A stretch of 64,000 nucleotides of DNA from Rhodococcus sp040643435. Lineage in GTDB: Bacteria; Actinomycetota; Actinomycetes; Mycobacteriales; Mycobacteriaceae. The stretch is from assembly GCF_040643435.1 (NCBI RefSeq), contig NZ_JBEYUH010000020.1, positions 1-64,000 on the forward strand, in the 5' to 3' direction. Below the pieces are notes generated by a model that made no database searches, had not been told where the DNA came from, and worked only from the letters and a program-made list of their open reading frames with translations. The position numbers and the translations under genes were made by a program. Each line of letters begins with the position of its first letter. Within the stretch, counting starts at the first letter, position 1. This document shows, in pieces, positions 36,489-44,618 of the stretch.

Positions 36489-36920
36489 ACGTGGCCTTTC
36501 GTGTCGGGGGCGGCTTCGTGCCGCCTGGTATAAGTCTCCGCATCGTAACGCACGATAAGTTACCCGTCAGTAACTTGGTCTGAACTGGGGTTACCGGCGG
36601 GTAGTGAGATCCGGCTCGGATCGGAGACGGTGTGCCCGGACACGCTATCGGTCAAACGCGACGGTCCCGGCATTCAGGATGTCCTAACCTGCGGCCGGGG
36701 CTTATATCACGGAAATATAACGGTCCTCGTTCACGGGGCACGGCGACGTGGCGATTCGGGCAAAAGGGTATAACGCTCCGGATGTGATTTCGGTTATGAT
36801 TCGCCCGGTACATGGGGTTCGCATGTGGGCTGTTTGCGTCGGGGGACGTAGAACTCCAGCCGATTCAGCAAAATGGGGGGCGTCCTGACGGGCGTGCGCC
36901 ATGTCACAGAACGGAAAAGG
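36489..36920. other. intergenic region between divergent etfD and exported-protein gene
   Basis: This 432-bp gap separates two divergent genes and has no supported coding sequence. Beside the repeat at 36557-36576 it holds a second AT-rich inverted repeat, TTATAT-CACGGAA-ATATAA, near 36702-36720. AT-rich patches stand out against the high-GC background and likely mark promoters. Confidence 0.5.
36557..36576. promoter_or_regulatory. perfect inverted repeat upstream of etfD
   Basis: AAGTTAC-CCGTCA-GTAACTT forms a perfect 7-6-7 repeat about 70 bp upstream of the etfD start. The size fits a dimeric (for example TetR-type) operator. The regulator is unknown. Confidence 0.55.
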
Positions 36921-37619
36921 ATGAAGCTCAAGAAGCTTACCGCTGTGGCGACGATGACGATCGCCGCCATGGGCATCACGGCCGGCGCTTCGTACGCCGC
37001 TCCGGCTGCATCTGATGAAGACATCATCAACTACGAGGTCCGTCCCGAAGGTGAGTCCATCGAGACCGTCATCGATGCGGGTCAGTTCCGGATCTCGGGT
37101 GACGGCGAAAGCGTCGAACTGCAGGACGACAACGGCAACACCGTTCTCAGCCTGCCTCTCGCGATCCAGCTCGGAGATCTGCAGCTCCCCTTCGAGCGCG
37201 AGATCAGCGAAGACGGCAAGACCCTCACCCTCACCCCGCCGACGGATCTGAACAAGGCCGTTCCGGTGGCTCCGGAGGACAAGGTCGGCCCGTCGATCAC
37301 TCCGGTGGCACTGAAGCTGTCCGACGTGGCGTCTCCCGAAGAGAACATGAAGGCGCAGCAGAACTTCGTGTCGCAGCTGGGGATGGCCACCGCTATCGGC
37401 ACCGTCGCAGGTGCGATCATCGGCTGCATCGTCGGAGCGACGGTCGGTCTGGTCGGCACTATCCCCGGTGCGATCGGCGGATGTGTGGTCGGAGCAGGCG
37501 GTGGTGGAACCATCGGTGCGTTCGTCGCCGGCGGCCCGACGGCCGTGATCGCGGGTATCGCAGTGGTCCAGGACCTGCTGGCTCCTCCGGGAACCACGCA
37601 GTGGGCACAGGGCAAGTAG
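36921..37619 (+). CDS. exported glycine-zipper protein of unknown function
   Basis: The 232-residue protein starts with a Sec signal peptide (MKLKKLTAVATMTIAAMGI, then cleavage near SYAAPA). The mature N-terminal part is acidic and beta-rich. The C-terminal part, about residues 150-215, is a glycine-rich hydrophobic stretch (TVAGAIIGCIVGATVGLVG and then GGCVVGAGGGGTIGAF) with GxxxG spacing and two Cys. It resembles glycine-zipper domains that insert in membranes. I do not recognise a named family with certainty; DUF8020-like is possible. The ATG at 36921 is preferred because it opens the signal peptide, with GGAAAAGG directly upstream. A hairpin terminator follows. Confidence 0.8.
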   Translation: MKLKKLTAVATMTIAAMGITAGASYAAPAASDEDIINYEVRPEGESIETVIDAGQFRISGDGESVELQDDNGNTVLSLPLAIQLGDLQLPFEREISEDGKTLTLTPPTDLNKAVPVAPEDKVGPSITPVALKLSDVASPEENMKAQQNFVSQLGMATAIGTVAGAIIGCIVGATVGLVGTIPGAIGGCVVGAGGGGTIGAFVAGGPTAVIAGIAVVQDLLAPPGTTQWAQGK

Positions 37620-37632
37620 CAGTAGAACCACG

Positions 37633-37668
37633 ACAGCCCCGCCGTCCGAAAGGGTGGCGGGGCTGTTT
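37633..37668 (+). terminator. terminator after exported glycine-zipper gene
   Basis: The arms ACAGCCCCGCC (37633-37643) and GGCGGGGCTGT (37656-37666) form an 11-bp stem, followed by TT. Confidence 0.85.
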
Positions 37669-37678
37669 CGTGTGCGGC

Positions 37679-37771
37679 TCAGGGCGCGAGGAAGAGCCTG
37701 ATGAGGTTCCACATCACCTGCTGATCGGTCAGCAGCACCACGGCGCTCCCCGCCAGTGACAATCCGAGCAC
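37679..37771 (-). CDS. possible 30-residue hydrophobic peptide
   Basis: A GTG at 37771 with GAGGAG seven bases upstream opens a 30-codon frame ending in TGA. It encodes a hydrophobic peptide (starts MLGLSLAGSAVVLLT, ends NLIRLFLAP). It lies alone in the 336-bp gap between two terminators (37633-37668 and 37899-37943). The good ribosome site and the membrane-like composition support it; its short length makes it uncertain. I do not recognise a family. Confidence 0.35.
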   Translation of the reverse strand: MLGLSLAGSAVVLLTDQQVMWNLIRLFLAP

Positions 37772-37898
37772 TTCGTTCTCCTCTGTCTTTCGTGTGTCCT
37801 GCGGTCGGCCCCTCGAGGTCGACCGGCCGGGTGAGCCTAGCTCGAATCGATCTTGATCCCGCTGGGCACCCCGGAAGGGAGCGCAACGACGGAGATAC

Positions 37899-37943
37899 GA
37901 CGAGGCCCGGCTTCCGAATGCGGAAGGCCGGGCCTCGTCGTTC
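37899..37943 (-). terminator. terminator after first S1 protease gene
   Basis: A long hairpin lies just beyond the protease stop. CGACGAGGCCCGGCTTCCG pairs with CGGAAGGCCGGGCCTCGTCG with a single bulge and an AATG loop. Confidence 0.85.
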
Positions 37944-37955
37944 GTGGAGTGTGTC

Positions 37956-39263
37956 CTACCAGGTGCGGACCTTCAGGCCCGGGTTCTCCGCCAGGATGGA
38001 CTTGATCGGCGTGGCGAACAGTTCGGGGGTCTCACCGAGCAGGCCGCTGACGAAGCCGGCGATCTCGCACATGCCGTACTGGCCGACGTTGGAGGCGCTG
38101 GAGATGCCGAGGGCCAGGGTGCCGGTGACGAGAGTGCCGCCGCTGTCGCCCTGCAGGGCGCACAGGTTGGTGGAGAAGCCGTTCTCGAGCACCCGGTGCC
38201 CGATCTCGACGTTCTGGTCGGCGGCCGTCACGACACCACAGCTGTAGCCGGTGCGCAGACCCGACTTGCACACAGGGGTTCCGACGACGGGATCCGCAAC
38301 GCCCGTGATGGGAAGCGGGGCGGCCAGCGGGACGCGCACGCCGTTGTTCTGGAAACGGCCTGCGGCTTCGGGGGTCGGACGGATCAGCGCGTAGTCGCTA
38401 CCGTCGAGCACCGTCTTCTCGAACGAACCGAGGTGCTGGCCGAGCGCGTCGCCGATGAGCTGGTGGACCTCCGCGGCCCACCGGGTGCCGGCCTGCGCAC
38501 GGTTGGGGTCGCAGTGCCCTGCGGTGATGTTCACGGGACGTCCGCTGCCGTCCTCGGCGTTGAATCCGAGCGAGCAGCGCAGTCCCGTGCCGGCGCCGAG
38601 AGAGGCGTAGGCGTCTCCACCGAACAGTGCGTCGGGGGCTGCGATACCGCCGGCGATGGGCTGCAGGTCGGTCGCGCCTTCCGGGGTCAGCTCGCTGGGA
38701 GCGAACAGCACCCGCACACCGTCGAGGAACTCGGGAAGCTCGATGCCTGCGACGTTGTCGGCACGCACGACGACGTCGTTGTTGACCACGTCGATCGCGA
38801 TGCCACGGATGACATCGGCGACGGCGGGCGGTTGCGTCTCGAGCCAGTCGCCCAGTGCGCCGAGTTGCTCTTCGAGAGCGTCCTCGCTGCGCTGGGTCTC
38901 GGCGACGGTGAATCCGGCATCCTCGGCGGCTGCGCGGGCTTCGTCGAAGTCGTCACCATCGGTGAGACCGACGGTGGGGGTTCCCTTGTCGTCCAGCCAC
39001 ACACCGGAGAAGACGGCCGCGAACTGCTCGCGTGCCTTCTCGGCGAAGGCGGCGAGTTCCTGGCTGCGCTGTGCGTCGGTGAGGAAGCGCTCGGCGTCGA
39101 TCTGGAGGTCGCGTTGCAACGCCTCGACGAGTTCCGCCGGCAGCGCAGTGGCCTGCGTGGGTGCGGTCTCGGGTTCGGCCTGTGCGACTGCGGCGGCAGG
39201 CCCGAGGAGCAGCAGAGCGGCCGAACCGATGACGGCCGTCCGACGTGCGAAGGTGCGTCGCAT
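37956..39263 (-). CDS. secreted S1-family serine protease (copy 1)
   Basis: The 435-residue preproprotein has a signal peptide (RRTAVIGSAALLLLGPAAAV). A propeptide of about 190 residues follows, then a chymotrypsin-fold protease domain. The catalytic triad is His in NITAGHCD, Asp in DGSDYALIR and Ser in LQGDSGGTL. Paired Cys residues fit disulphides. Long propeptides of this kind act as folding chaperones in streptogrisin and alpha-lytic-type proteases. The ATG at 39263 has AAAGG upstream. The neighbouring gene at 39434 is a paralogue, so the pair arose by duplication. Substrates are unknown. Confidence 0.9.
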   Translation of the reverse strand: MRRTFARRTAVIGSAALLLLGPAAAVAQAEPETAPTQATALPAELVEALQRDLQIDAERFLTDAQRSQELAAFAEKAREQFAAVFSGVWLDDKGTPTVGLTDGDDFDEARAAAEDAGFTVAETQRSEDALEEQLGALGDWLETQPPAVADVIRGIAIDVVNNDVVVRADNVAGIELPEFLDGVRVLFAPSELTPEGATDLQPIAGGIAAPDALFGGDAYASLGAGTGLRCSLGFNAEDGSGRPVNITAGHCDPNRAQAGTRWAAEVHQLIGDALGQHLGSFEKTVLDGSDYALIRPTPEAAGRFQNNGVRVPLAAPLPITGVADPVVGTPVCKSGLRTGYSCGVVTAADQNVEIGHRVLENGFSTNLCALQGDSGGTLVTGTLALGISSASNVGQYGMCEIAGFVSGLLGETPELFATPIKSILAENPGLKVRTW

Positions 39264-39433
39264 GGATACCTTTCTTGTTCCTTCACGGGCTTGCGCACGC
39301 GAAGGCGCCGTCCCCCGCGGATCGGCGTCCGTCCGATCCTAAGGGGTAAGGCGGGAAGTACATAGGCACTTCCCGGTTACGTGTGGGACTCGTGTTACTT
39401 CTGTGACGACGAGCGTCGCGGGCGATCCCGGCG

Positions 39434-40765
39434 TTATGCCGGGTTCGCCGAGGTGCGCACGCGCGTGCCGGTCGCACTCTCGATCTCCTGGACGGGGATG
39501 CCCAGGCTGGAGGTGCCACCGTTGGGCGCGAGCACCAGGTTGGCCTCGACACAGTTCGGGGCGCCCGCACTGTTTGAACCGCTGATCACGCCGAGTGCGA
39601 GCGTGCCGGTGACGATCGCGCCACCGCTGTCACCCGCAAGGGTGCACGCCGACGTCGCGAAGCCGCGGATCGTGCTCGAGAACCCCGATTCGTAGGTGAG
39701 CTGGGTTTCGATGCGGTCGGCGACGACGAGGCCGCACGTGAACGACGACGACTGTCCCGACTTGCAGACGGGCGCTCCGACGACCGGAACAGCCGTGCCC
39801 GTGACGGTGAGGGTCGAGCCGTTACCACCGCGGACCACAGGGCGGTCGAGGCCGGCCTCGACGCCGGCCTTGTCGAACATGACGATCCCGTAGTCGAGAG
39901 TGCTGTCGGTGCCTACGGTGGAGTCGGTGAACTTGCCGATCCGGACGCTGTCGTCGATGTTCGCCTGGTTGGGCAGGTAGACCGTCGAACCACCGTCGTC
40001 GCGAGACACCGCGTCGCAGTGACCGGCGGTGAGGTTGACGGCGTTACCGTCCGCGTCGACCCCGTTGAAGCCGAACGAGCAGATGCCGATGCGCTCGATG
40101 CGCGTGGTGCGTACGTCGCCGTCGGCCGTGATGTAGGTGTCGCCACCCATCGGTGCCGGATCGTTCGGCGGCATGCCCGGCGACAGTTGCACCTGCACGT
40201 TCGCGACGAGCGAGGGGAGGTTCAGTGCTCGACCGACCGGCGAATTCACGATGTCGAGAACGATCTGGTTGTTGAGCACGTCGATCGACGTGGAGTTGAT
40301 CTGTGACGACACCTCACGCGGAAGTCCCGCCACCCAGCGGTTCAGTTCGGCGAGTGCCTGCTCGAGTCCGTCGGCCGACACCGGTGCCACCGTCGCGTGG
40401 TAGCCGTCCTGGGCTGCGGCCTCCGCGGCTTCGCGGTTCGTCACGGCGATGACGGGCTTGCCGTCCTTACCCAGCCAGGCACCCGCGAAATCGGAGGGGC
40501 GCTCGGAGCGGAAGTCGCGAGCGTAGTCGCCGAGTTCCTGCGCGCGGGCAGCGCGGTCGAGGTATTCCTCCGGGGTCAGACCCAGATCGCGCTGGATCGC
40601 CTCGACGAGTTCGGCGGGGAGTTCAGGAGCAGGCAACTGTTCGGCGGGCGCGGCGCTCGCGGTCGAACTCAGAGGCACCGCCAGCAGAACCGCAGAAGCC
40701 GCTGCGACGGCGACGCGGCGGGTAGTGGACCGGACGGCGGCGCGCGACGCCGAAGAGAGACGCAT
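39434..40765 (-). CDS. secreted S1-family serine protease (copy 2)
   Basis: The 443-residue paralogue of the next gene has the same plan: signal peptide (RRVAVAAASAVLLAVPLSSTASA), long propeptide with ELVEAIQRDLGLTPEEYLD matching the copy-1 region ELVEALQRDLQIDAERFL, then the protease domain. The triad is His in NLTAGHCDA, Asp in TLDYGIVMF and Ser in LAGDSGGAI. The 170-bp gap to copy 1, with separate ribosome sites, allows either one transcript or two. The gene start has AAAGG six bases before the ATG. Confidence 0.9.
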   Translation of the reverse strand: MRLSSASRAAVRSTTRRVAVAAASAVLLAVPLSSTASAAPAEQLPAPELPAELVEAIQRDLGLTPEEYLDRAARAQELGDYARDFRSERPSDFAGAWLGKDGKPVIAVTNREAAEAAAQDGYHATVAPVSADGLEQALAELNRWVAGLPREVSSQINSTSIDVLNNQIVLDIVNSPVGRALNLPSLVANVQVQLSPGMPPNDPAPMGGDTYITADGDVRTTRIERIGICSFGFNGVDADGNAVNLTAGHCDAVSRDDGGSTVYLPNQANIDDSVRIGKFTDSTVGTDSTLDYGIVMFDKAGVEAGLDRPVVRGGNGSTLTVTGTAVPVVGAPVCKSGQSSSFTCGLVVADRIETQLTYESGFSSTIRGFATSACTLAGDSGGAIVTGTLALGVISGSNSAGAPNCVEANLVLAPNGGTSSLGIPVQEIESATGTRVRTSANPA

Positions 40766-40901
40766 GGAGGCCTTTCATGTGTGCTCGATGTGCTCTGAAC
40801 AGGTTCGTCGAAGATCAAAAAGCCGAACCGCGAGACAGCCTACGGGACGACCGGCCGGTCTCCGATAGTGCCGTAGGTCACCAGTTGGATACCCACTCTG
40901 T

Positions 40902-42479
40902 CTAGTTCGGGGTCTCAGTTTCCGGGGGCTCCGAGGAGGTCGGATCCGGACTCTCGGGAGGCTCCGCCGTGGGTTCGACGGTCGACGGCGGCGCAGTCGT
41001 GGTCGTGCTGCTGCTTCCTCCCCTGTCGCGTCCACCGGAGGACTCGTCGGGCTGGTTTCGCCGCGACCAGCTCGTGCTCGACGGGGTCGAGGACGAACTC
41101 GAGGTGTCGGAGGTGCTCGAGCCGGGAGAGGACGACGAGGAGGACTGCCGACTCGTACCGGTCGTGGGATCCACCCAGGTCTGTTGCACGGACGGAGGTG
41201 CGACCGGCACCGCCTGCTCCACCGTCGACGACTCACTCGACGTCGTACTCGTCTCTGTGGAGCTGCGCGGCGCCGAGGCAGGACTCGACTTCGTTGAGGT
41301 CGTCGCGGGTGCGGTGGAAGGCTCGATCGTCTGTGTACCGGCGGTGGCCGTGGGGGAATCCCGCATGGTGAACACCAGAACACCGACTCCGACGAGCAGC
41401 GCGACGGCCGCGGCCGCCGCGATGGCGGTGATCTTGGGCGAACGGCGCGCCGGGGTCTCCTCGACGGAAGGATCTGCGGCGGCCGCCACGGCTGCGACAG
41501 TCGCCTTCGGCGCGGCGGGGGAGGAGGTGTCGCCCCCGCGAGTGGGCGTGCCTCCCGGTGGGGGCGTCGTCGTGATCTTCGCGATCACAGCGGTGATCTC
41601 GGGGTCGATTTCGCTGCGTCGGGGTTCGGCGAGCTTGGCGGTCGGAAGGATCTGCGTCGAACCGAGGAGCTCCACCGAGCCGGCCGCAGCGGCGAGAGCA
41701 GCGCCCCGCACCATCGTCTGATGCGGCTGAGGTGCCAGAGCGCACCGGATGCCGAGACCGCTCTTCACGGACTGCGAGACGAGTTGCGCGGCGCTCGGAT
41801 CGACCGCTTCGTCGGTTGTCACGACGATCGCGTCGAGGTTGCTCACGAGCCAGCCGAACGCACCGAGGGCCGTCGAGAGCTGGGCTGCGACCGACGGGGC
41901 ATCACCCTCGGAGAAGCGGAACGCCTTACCTGCCGCGACCCCCGACCGCACGAGCGTGACCGTCGAGCCCTGCGGGTCTATGTGGTAGACGGCGAGCAGC
42001 CGTCCCGACTGGTGAGCGACCTGCGATTCGAACCACGCGGCAGCGGCCTCGGCGTCGGAGATGAGCGAGACGTGGCGCAATCCCACGTAGTCGAGGGCGT
42101 TGCGAAGCACCGCGACCGTCGAGCTCGGCCAGTCGGTGGGGTGTGTCGCGACCGCTGTGTACGGGGCGTCGCCGATGACGGTGGCCGCATCGGCGAGGAG
42201 GCACTCCATGGCTGTCGCGACCAGATCCTCGGCGCGAGAGAGCGAACCGTCGTTGGCGCGGACTCCAGCGGAGTGTCCGAGCCGGTCGACGAAACCCGTG
42301 AAGGAGCTGGTGTGCCCGTCGATGACGTCGTGGTCGCCCAGCGTCGCGGTGCCGTCGGAATGCAGGTGGACCGCGGTGAATCGTTCGATCGGCGCAGGGT
42401 CCGGACGTCCGGGCGTCGGTGAGGTGACCGCAACCGACGACACGGTGGTCCCCACCCTCAGGCCTACGCCTACGGACAT
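40902..42479 (-). CDS. Hsp70-like ATPase domain protein with membrane anchor and Ser/Thr-rich tail (second copy)
   Basis: The 525-residue protein begins MSVGVGLRVGTTVSSVAVTS, the reduced Hsp70/actin phosphate-1 loop, followed by SLISDAEAAAAWFESQV and a shortened ATPase fold to about residue 250. A hydrophobic segment (ITAIAAAAAVALLVGVGVLV) near 340 anchors it. A Ser/Thr/Pro-rich tail of about 150 residues follows, presumably outside the membrane and possibly glycosylated. It has the same plan as the protein at 26160, but the sequence is diverged. The nucleotide-binding residues are less conserved than in DnaK, so ATP hydrolysis is doubtful. A remnant of a LuxR regulator lies just upstream. 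Confidence 0.8.
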   Translation of the reverse strand: MSVGVGLRVGTTVSSVAVTSPTPGRPDPAPIERFTAVHLHSDGTATLGDHDVIDGHTSSFTGFVDRLGHSAGVRANDGSLSRAEDLVATAMECLLADAATVIGDAPYTAVATHPTDWPSSTVAVLRNALDYVGLRHVSLISDAEAAAAWFESQVAHQSGRLLAVYHIDPQGSTVTLVRSGVAAGKAFRFSEGDAPSVAAQLSTALGAFGWLVSNLDAIVVTTDEAVDPSAAQLVSQSVKSGLGIRCALAPQPHQTMVRGAALAAAAGSVELLGSTQILPTAKLAEPRRSEIDPEITAVIAKITTTPPPGGTPTRGGDTSSPAAPKATVAAVAAAADPSVEETPARRSPKITAIAAAAAVALLVGVGVLVFTMRDSPTATAGTQTIEPSTAPATTSTKSSPASAPRSSTETSTTSSESSTVEQAVPVAPPSVQQTWVDPTTGTSRQSSSSSSPGSSTSDTSSSSSTPSSTSWSRRNQPDESSGGRDRGGSSSTTTTAPPSTVEPTAEPPESPDPTSSEPPETETPN

Positions 42480-42779
42480 GCCGGCTTCCTCCATTCCGGT
42501 CGGAGCGTGACGGGTACATCTGGGCCGTGCACCCTTCGTCCCCCGGACGAAGACAGGCGCTTCGAGCGGGAATCGGCACCTGCATCGGCGCCGATACGGG
42601 CGACATGATGTTCCACGGTCTTCGCGGAAATGTACAGGTGGTTTCGGGCTTCGCGTAGGTGAGGACGGAAACGGGCAGGTCGACCACCGGACGTGTTTCC
42701 CGCCATACGGGAGAGTTCTCCCGAGGTCGGCCCACCGATCGCTAGCGTCGCGGCACGTCACGGCGAAAGGAAGCGGACC
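42480..42779. other. intergenic region with a LuxR remnant and divergent promoters
   Basis: This 300-bp gap lies between divergent genes. Apart from the LuxR-like relic at 42584-42658 I see nothing coding. The start of the SDR gene at 42780 has GAAAGGA at 42764-42770. Confidence 0.5.
42584..42658 (-). pseudogene. remnant of a LuxR-type DNA-binding domain
   Basis: In one minus-strand frame the translation includes LREARNHLYISAKTVEHHVARIGAD. It resembles the recognition helix of LuxR/FixJ regulators (typically HLYIS-x-KTVEHHV). No start, receiver or remaining helix-turn-helix is present, so this is a short fragment of about 25 residues. Similar regulators are known near Hsp70-like genes of this type, so it may be the relic of a former neighbour. 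Confidence 0.45.
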
Positions 42780-43589
42780 ATGACACGAATGGCGGGAAAG
42801 ATCGTGCTGATCACGGGTGCCGGGGGAGGACTCGGGCGCTCGTGCGCGACGCGACTGGCCGAGGAGGGCGCCGACATCCTCGCTCTGGATCTGCCGGGTG
42901 CATCCACGGAGACGGAACTGGCCGAGACCGCCCGGCTGGTCCGGAAGACCGGGCGCAGGATCGTCACCGGGACAGCGGACGTGCGCGACTTCGACCGGGT
43001 GGCCGCGGCGGTGCGGGAGGGCGTAGCCGAACTCGGGCCGCTCGACGTCGTGGTCGCCAACGCAGGAATCAGCGACAATCCCGGATCGTCGTGGGAGATC
43101 GACGACGAGATCTGGAACCGGTCGATCGACGTGAATCTCACCGGTACGTGGCACACCGTCAAGGCCGGTGTCGCCGAGCTGAATCCCGCAGGTGGGTCGG
43201 TGATCATCGTCAGTTCCACCGCAGCGATCAAGGCGGTGCCGGGCGCGTCGCACTATTCGGCGGCGAAGCACGCGGTCACCGGGTTGGCGAAGACACTTGC
43301 GAACGAACTGGGGCCGCAGTCGATCCGCGTCAACACGATTCATCCGGGCGCGGCGGCGACGCCCATGACGCTCAATCCCGTAACCTTCGCCCGGCTACGC
43401 CCGGACCTCGAGGCCCCCACCGCGGCCGACGCCGCGCAGGTTCTCGCGGCGAAGACTCTCCTGCCCGTGCCGTGGGTCGAGCCGATCGACGTGAGCAATG
43501 CGGTGCTGTTCCTGGCGTCCGACGAATCCCGCTATGTCACCGGCCTGCAGATGGTCGTCGACGCCGGCCTGACTCAGAAGGTGGCGTGA
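42780..43589 (+). CDS. SDR oxidoreductase, mycofactocin-coupled type (first)
   Basis: The 269-residue short-chain dehydrogenase has the glycine-rich NAD motif LITGAGGGLGRSCATRLAEE, the NAG motif VVANAGISD and the catalytic Ser/Tyr/Lys (SSTAAIK, then HYSAAKHAV). It has the characteristic segment ELAETARLVRKTGRRIV, as in the mycofactocin-coupled SDR family, whose members hold their nicotinamide tightly and pass electrons to the peptide cofactor mycofactocin. The cofactor genes are not in the window. Its stop overlaps the next gene (TGATG), so the two are translationally coupled. The likely substrate is a secondary alcohol or hydroxysteroid, which is not determined. Confidence 0.88.
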   Translation: MTRMAGKIVLITGAGGGLGRSCATRLAEEGADILALDLPGASTETELAETARLVRKTGRRIVTGTADVRDFDRVAAAVREGVAELGPLDVVVANAGISDNPGSSWEIDDEIWNRSIDVNLTGTWHTVKAGVAELNPAGGSVIIVSSTAAIKAVPGASHYSAAKHAVTGLAKTLANELGPQSIRVNTIHPGAAATPMTLNPVTFARLRPDLEAPTAADAAQVLAAKTLLPVPWVEPIDVSNAVLFLASDESRYVTGLQMVVDAGLTQKVA

Positions 43590-44422
43590 TGAGCGGGCGT
43601 CTCGAGGGCAAGGTCGCGCTCGTCACCGGTGCGGCGCGCGGGATGGGCCGGGCCCAGGCCGTGCGGTTCGCCGAGGAAGGTGCGGACATCATCGCCGTCG
43701 ACGTGTGCTCGCCGGTGGAGCACGCGACCACTCCCGGAGCCTCGCCCGAGGATCTTGCCGAGACCGTGCGGCTGGTGAGATCGCTCGGCCGGGAGATCTG
43801 TGCCTTCGAAGTGGACGTGCGCGAGCAACCGTCGCTGGACGACGCAGTGTCGCAGGGCGTCGCGTCGCTCGGCCGTCTCGACGTCGTCTGCGCGACGGCG
43901 GGGATCAGTTCGTCGGGCTGGACAGCGAAGATGGACGCCGACCGCTGGCAGACCATGCTCGACGTCAACCTCACCGGGGTGTGGCGCACGTGCAAGGCGG
44001 CTATTCCACACCTTCTGGACGGGGGTCGCGGTGGCTCGATCGTGCTGATCAGTTCGATCGCCGGCCTGCGGGGGCTTGTGAGTGTCGGTCACTACACCGC
44101 CGCCAAGCACGGCGTGGTGGGCCTCATGAAGTCGCTCGCGAACGAGCTTGCGCCGCACAGTATCCGGGTCAACACGATTCACCCTGCCAACACTCGCACC
44201 CGGATGGTCGACAACCCCGCGACGATGAGGACGTTCTGCCCGGGAGTCGAGAACCCGACCCGGGAGCAGTTCGAGACGGCGCTGCAATCGATGCATCTCC
44301 TGCCGGTCGCACTGATCGAACCCGAGGACATCGCGAACGCGAGCCTCTTCCTCGCCTCCGACGAGTCCCGCTACATCACCGGGGTCACGCTGCCTGTCGA
44401 CGCCGGCCACTGCGTCAAGTAA
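43589..44422 (+). CDS. SDR oxidoreductase, mycofactocin-coupled type (second)
   Basis: The 277-residue paralogue of the preceding gene starts at an ATG inside the TGATG overlap. The NAD motif is LVTGAARGMGRAQAVRFAEE. The insert SPVEHATTPGASPEDLAETV after the second beta strand is typical of carveol dehydrogenase-like, mycofactocin-dependent SDRs. The catalytic residues are in LISSIAGLRG and HYTAAKHGVV. The pair may act as two specificities or as a heteromer, since duplicated SDRs in one operon often do. A hairpin terminator follows at 44524. Confidence 0.88.
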   Translation: MSGRLEGKVALVTGAARGMGRAQAVRFAEEGADIIAVDVCSPVEHATTPGASPEDLAETVRLVRSLGREICAFEVDVREQPSLDDAVSQGVASLGRLDVVCATAGISSSGWTAKMDADRWQTMLDVNLTGVWRTCKAAIPHLLDGGRGGSIVLISSIAGLRGLVSVGHYTAAKHGVVGLMKSLANELAPHSIRVNTIHPANTRTRMVDNPATMRTFCPGVENPTREQFETALQSMHLLPVALIEPEDIANASLFLASDESRYITGVTLPVDAGHCVK

Positions 44423-44523
44423 CAGCGCGTCGTGCGATCGGAAGCTCTGTCGAGCGCGGGGTTGTGCCCGAACGGCGTGTGCGAAGGATGCAACCGGGTT
44501 CGATCCGCGAAAGCCGGAGACGT

Positions 44524-44557
44524 GCCGAAAGCCGAGCGCTCGTGCTCGGCTTTCGGC
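44524..44557. terminator. terminator between convergent SDR and flavoprotein genes
   Basis: GCCGAAAGCCGAGC (44524-44537) pairs with GCTCGGCTTTCGGC (44544-44557), a 14-bp stem. It lies between converging genes and may serve both. Confidence 0.85.
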
Positions 44558-44618
44558 TTGTCGGCCCGGCGCCTCCGGCCACACTCGGGAGGTGCAGGGC
44601 CTCGGCAGTGCCGGGAAC

